Source of the DNA: Pseudomonadota bacterium
GTDB lineage: Bacteria; Desulfobacterota; Desulfovibrionia; Desulfovibrionales; Desulfovibrionaceae
NCBI GenBank assembly: GCA_023453335.1
Contig: JAEXTU010000078.1
Span: 1-7,488 of the forward strand
Reading direction: 5' to 3'
Length of the DNA: 7,488 nucleotides
Position numbers and translations under genes: made by a program. Below the pieces are notes generated by a model that saw nothing but the letters and a program-made list of their open reading frames with translations, was not told the DNA's origin and made no database searches. Shown here piece by piece: positions 5,409-7,488 of the stretch (its first letter is position 1; each line of letters starts with the position of its first letter).

Positions 5409-6989
5409 ATGAAGATCTGTACGGCGTTTCTCCTGACAGTCCTGCTGGCCCTCATGTGCGCGGCGTCACCCCTGGCCCTGGCTGACGACGCCGCCCCGGC
5501 GCCGGACCCCTCGGGCGCGTCCATCGGCACTGCCGCGGACGTGGTCGGGGCCACGGCCAACGCGCCCACCAAGGAGGACATGGAAACCCTGGGGGCCAAC
5601 GAGCCCCTGGCCCTCAAGCTGGCCGACGTGGTGGGCCACAACCGCATCGCCATCAACATCATGTGGACCCTGGTCTGCGGCTTCCTGGTCATGTTCATGC
5701 AGGCCGGCTTCGCCATGGCCGAGACCGGGTTCACCCGCGCCAAGAACGCCGGGCACACCATGGCCATGAACTTCATGGTCTATGGTCTGGGCATGCTCGG
5801 CTATTGGATCTGCGGCTTCGCCCTGCAGATGGGCGGCGTGGGTGGGGTGGCCACCCTGGGCGGCGCCACCACCTTGGCCAACGAGTTCACCATTACCCTG
5901 TTCGGCAAGGACTTCGGCCTGTTCGGCACCACCGGCTTCTTCCTGTCCGGGGACTCCTACGACGCGGTGGTGTTCACCGTGTTCCTGTTCCAGATGGTGT
6001 TCATGGACACCACCGCCACCATCCCCACCGGCACCATGGCCGAGCGGTGGACCTTCAAGTCCTTCGTGATTTACGCCTTCTTCATCTCCATGTTCACCTA
6101 CCCCCTGTACGCCAACTGGGTGTGGGGCGGCGGCTGGCTGTCCGCCCTGGGCAAGAACTTCGGCCTGGGACACGGCGCGCTGGACTTCGCCGGCTCCTCG
6201 GTGGTGCACATGACCGGCGGCGTGGCCGCCCTGGCCGGCGGCATCGTGCTCGGCCCGCGCATCGGCAAGTACAAGGCCGACGGCACCCCCAACGCCATGC
6301 CCGGCCACCACATCCCCATGGCCATGGTGGGTTGCTTCATCCTGGCCTTCGGCTGGTTCGGCTTCAACGCCGGCTCCTCCCTGGCCGGCGGCGACCTGCG
6401 CATCGGCGTGGTGGCGGTGAACACCATGCTGGCCTCGGCCGCGGGCGCCTTCTCGTCCATGATGTTTATGTGGATGCGCTACGAAAAGCCGGACATCTCC
6501 ATGATCGCCAACGGCTTCCTGGCCGGCCTGGTGGCCATCACCGCCCCCTGCGCCTTCGTGAACTCGGTGTCCGCGGTCATAATCGGCGGGATAGCCGGCC
6601 TGCTTCTGTGCTGGAGCGTGTTCTTCGTGGAGCGGGTGCTCAAGATCGACGACCCGGTGGGCGCCATCTCGGTACACGGCGTGAACGGCGCCTGGGGCGT
6701 GCTCTCCCTGGGCCTGTTCGCGGACGGCACCTACGGCGAGGCCCTGAACGGCGTCGAGGGCACGGTGAAGGGCCTGTTCTACGGCGACGTGAGCCAGTTC
6801 ATCGCCCAGTGCGTGGCCACCTTCACCAATTTCGTGTTCGTCTTCGTGGTCATGTACATCTTCTTCAAGGTCCTGAACGCCATCACCCCGCTGCGGGTGA
6901 AGCCCGAGCAGGAGCTGGAAGGCCTTGACCAGTACGAGGTGGCGGTGACCGCCTACCCCGAGTTCAACCTGAGCAAGTTACACCGCTAA
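5409..6989 (+). CDS. amtB: Ammonium transporter AmtB
   Basis: Trimeric inner-membrane channel that takes up ammonium when it is scarce. The product has 526 residues. A signal peptide (hydrophobic core at about 6-20, likely cut after ALA at 23-25) is followed by an Ala/Pro-rich, acidic segment to about residue 75. I count eleven hydrophobic segments, at about 81-104, 117-139, 185-205, 217-239, 260-282, 303-322, 331-354, 364-384, 387-407, 419-438 and 464-488, matching the family's eleven helices. The pore twin histidines are His267 (SSVVHMTG) and His423 (SVHGVNG); Asp259 in DFAG and the WFGFNAGS motif (316-323) are present. The cytoplasmic tail has the LRVKPEQELEGLD motif typical of AmtB proteins that bind GlnK. 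It is about 100 residues longer than E. coli AmtB, partly from the N-terminal segment. It is co-transcribed with glnK. No sensory domain is fused, so it is a channel rather than a kinase-linked form. Confidence 0.96.
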   Translation: MKICTAFLLTVLLALMCAASPLALADDAAPAPDPSGASIGTAADVVGATANAPTKEDMETLGANEPLALKLADVVGHNRIAINIMWTLVCGFLVMFMQAGFAMAETGFTRAKNAGHTMAMNFMVYGLGMLGYWICGFALQMGGVGGVATLGGATTLANEFTITLFGKDFGLFGTTGFFLSGDSYDAVVFTVFLFQMVFMDTTATIPTGTMAERWTFKSFVIYAFFISMFTYPLYANWVWGGGWLSALGKNFGLGHGALDFAGSSVVHMTGGVAALAGGIVLGPRIGKYKADGTPNAMPGHHIPMAMVGCFILAFGWFGFNAGSSLAGGDLRIGVVAVNTMLASAAGAFSSMMFMWMRYEKPDISMIANGFLAGLVAITAPCAFVNSVSAVIIGGIAGLLLCWSVFFVERVLKIDDPVGAISVHGVNGAWGVLSLGLFADGTYGEALNGVEGTVKGLFYGDVSQFIAQCVATFTNFVFVFVVMYIFFKVLNAITPLRVKPEQELEGLDQYEVAVTAYPEFNLSKLHR

Positions 6990-6992
6990 ACC

Positions 6993-6996
6993 GGAG
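6993..6996 (+). promoter_or_regulatory. glnK ribosome binding site, decides between two ATGs
   Basis: GGAG precedes in-frame ATGs at 6999 and 7005. Spacing is 2 bases to the first and 8 to the second. The second also gives the standard PII N-terminus MKKIEAVIKP, so 7005 is preferred. Confidence 0.75.
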
Positions 6997-7004
6997 AAAT
7001 GGCC

Positions 7005-7343
7005 ATGAAGAAGATAGAAGCAGTCATCAAGCCGCACATGCTTGAGCCGGTGAAGGCCGCCCTGGACAAGATTGGGGTCAAGGGAATGACCGTGACCGAG
7101 GTGCAGGGCTACGGCCGGCAGAAGGGACACACCGACGTCTACCGCGGCGCGGAGTACACGGTGCTCTTCAACCCCAAGGTCAAGATCGAGGCGGTGGTGC
7201 CGGACTCCCTGGCCGCCGGGGTGGTGGACGCCATCTCCGCCAGCGCCAAGACCGGCTCCATCGGCGACGGCAAGATATTCGTCATCCCCGTGGAAGAAGC
7301 GGTCCGAATCCGGACCGGGGAATTGGGGGACACGGCCCTGTAG
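7005..7343 (+). CDS. glnK: PII nitrogen regulatory protein, GlnK type
   Basis: Small trimeric signal protein that senses ATP/ADP and 2-oxoglutarate and is usually modified by GlnD according to glutamine level. It has 112 residues, the standard PII length. Both family signatures are present: YRGAEY with the uridylylation site Tyr51 in the T-loop, and TGSIGDGKIFV at 83-93 for the nucleotide site. The GYGRQKGH segment (35-42) and Lys90 are also as expected. Adjacency to amtB, 15 bases after its stop, makes it GlnK-like: in the unmodified form such proteins insert the T-loop into AmtB and block ammonium entry. The order amtB then glnK is the reverse of E. coli. Sequence alone does not separate GlnK from GlnB; the label rests on context. 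A terminator follows, so no further gene in the operon is evident. Confidence 0.95.
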   Translation: MKKIEAVIKPHMLEPVKAALDKIGVKGMTVTEVQGYGRQKGHTDVYRGAEYTVLFNPKVKIEAVVPDSLAAGVVDAISASAKTGSIGDGKIFVIPVEEAVRIRTGELGDTAL

Positions 7344-7380
7344 GCCCGGCCAGACCCCAAGCCCGCAAGGGCGGTTGGAT

Positions 7381-7419
7381 GGAGCCCCCGCGCTGTGGTT
7401 GGCGCGGGGGCTCCCTTTT
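7381..7419 (+). terminator. Intrinsic terminator of amtB-glnK
   Basis: A perfect 13-base-pair stem (7381-7393 with 7402-7414) has an 8-base loop and is followed by CTTTT. It lies 37 bases after the glnK stop. A very stable GC stem with a short T-run should end the operon. A small GCCC/GGGC hairpin with a GCAA loop (7361-7372) sits just before it. Confidence 0.85.
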
Positions 7420-7432
7420 GGGGCCGCGGAAC

Positions 7433-7459
7433 AAAAAGGCCGGACAGGGGCCCGGCCTT
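7433..7459 (-). terminator. Minus-strand intrinsic terminator for a convergent gene
   Basis: An 8-base-pair stem (7436-7443 with 7452-7459) encloses an 8-base loop. Read on the minus strand it is followed by TTTTTGT, while the plus strand has no T-run after it. This is the shape of a terminator for a leftward gene whose end lies at or just beyond the right edge. A TGA on the minus strand at 7482-7484 could be that gene's stop, but too little sequence remains to tell. Confidence 0.55.
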
Positions 7460-7488
7460 GAAGCTTCTTGGGATGCGCGGCTCAGGCC

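Noticed and set aside
5466..6677. 403-codon minus-strand and 421-codon plus-strand frames across amtB
   Set aside because: Both have biased composition from GC-rich third positions. The amtB frame explains this DNA fully.
1..7488. CRISPR array, insertion sequence, transposase, toxin-antitoxin or phage genes
   Set aside because: No regularly spaced repeats, no terminal inverted repeats with a transposase, and no such coding regions are visible on either strand.

Overview
The window is one stretch of high-GC bacterial chromosome with every recognised gene on the plus strand. It runs from the 3' end of a trigger-factor gene (tig) through clpP, clpX and lon, then, after a strong terminator and an AT-rich gap, into amtB and a PII gene (glnK). 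The GC-rich codon use, the tig-clpP-clpX-lon order, and a sigma54-type promoter before an amtB-glnK pair fit a proteobacterium in the broad sense. My best guess is Desulfobacterota (the former Deltaproteobacteria); that is inference from protein style and gene order, not from a search.

Left block (1-5047), protein quality control: the trigger-factor C-terminus ends at 418. A GC-rich hairpin follows, then a 155-base gap holding a possible promoter and a folded leader in front of clpP. clpP and clpX are tightly coupled: 6 bases separate stop and start, and the clpX ribosome binding site lies inside the end of clpP. Together they encode the peptidase and unfoldase of one protease. A 97-base gap with its own sigma70-like promoter and a perfect 9-9-9 inverted repeat leads to lon, a second ATP-dependent protease. 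lon ends in a textbook intrinsic terminator.

Middle (5048-5408): an AT-rich island, about 22% G+C over its poorest 80 bases by hand count, with no gene I can defend. Its right edge carries a sigma70-like promoter and, just downstream, a sigma54-type -24/-12 element. Both point at amtB.

Right block (5409-7343), nitrogen control: amtB encodes an ammonium channel with a signal peptide. glnK follows 15 bases after its stop and encodes a 112-residue PII protein with the uridylylatable Tyr51. PII proteins of this type plug and unplug AmtB, so the pair is a functional unit. An intrinsic terminator follows. A second, minus-strand-oriented terminator directly after it suggests a convergent gene just beyond the window.

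No clearly new system is visible. The genes are well-known families with intact catalytic residues. The parts most worth a second look are regulatory: the lon palindrome at the predicted transcription start, the clpP leader hairpin, the paired promoters of amtB, and the AT-rich island with a small cysteine-rich reading frame.
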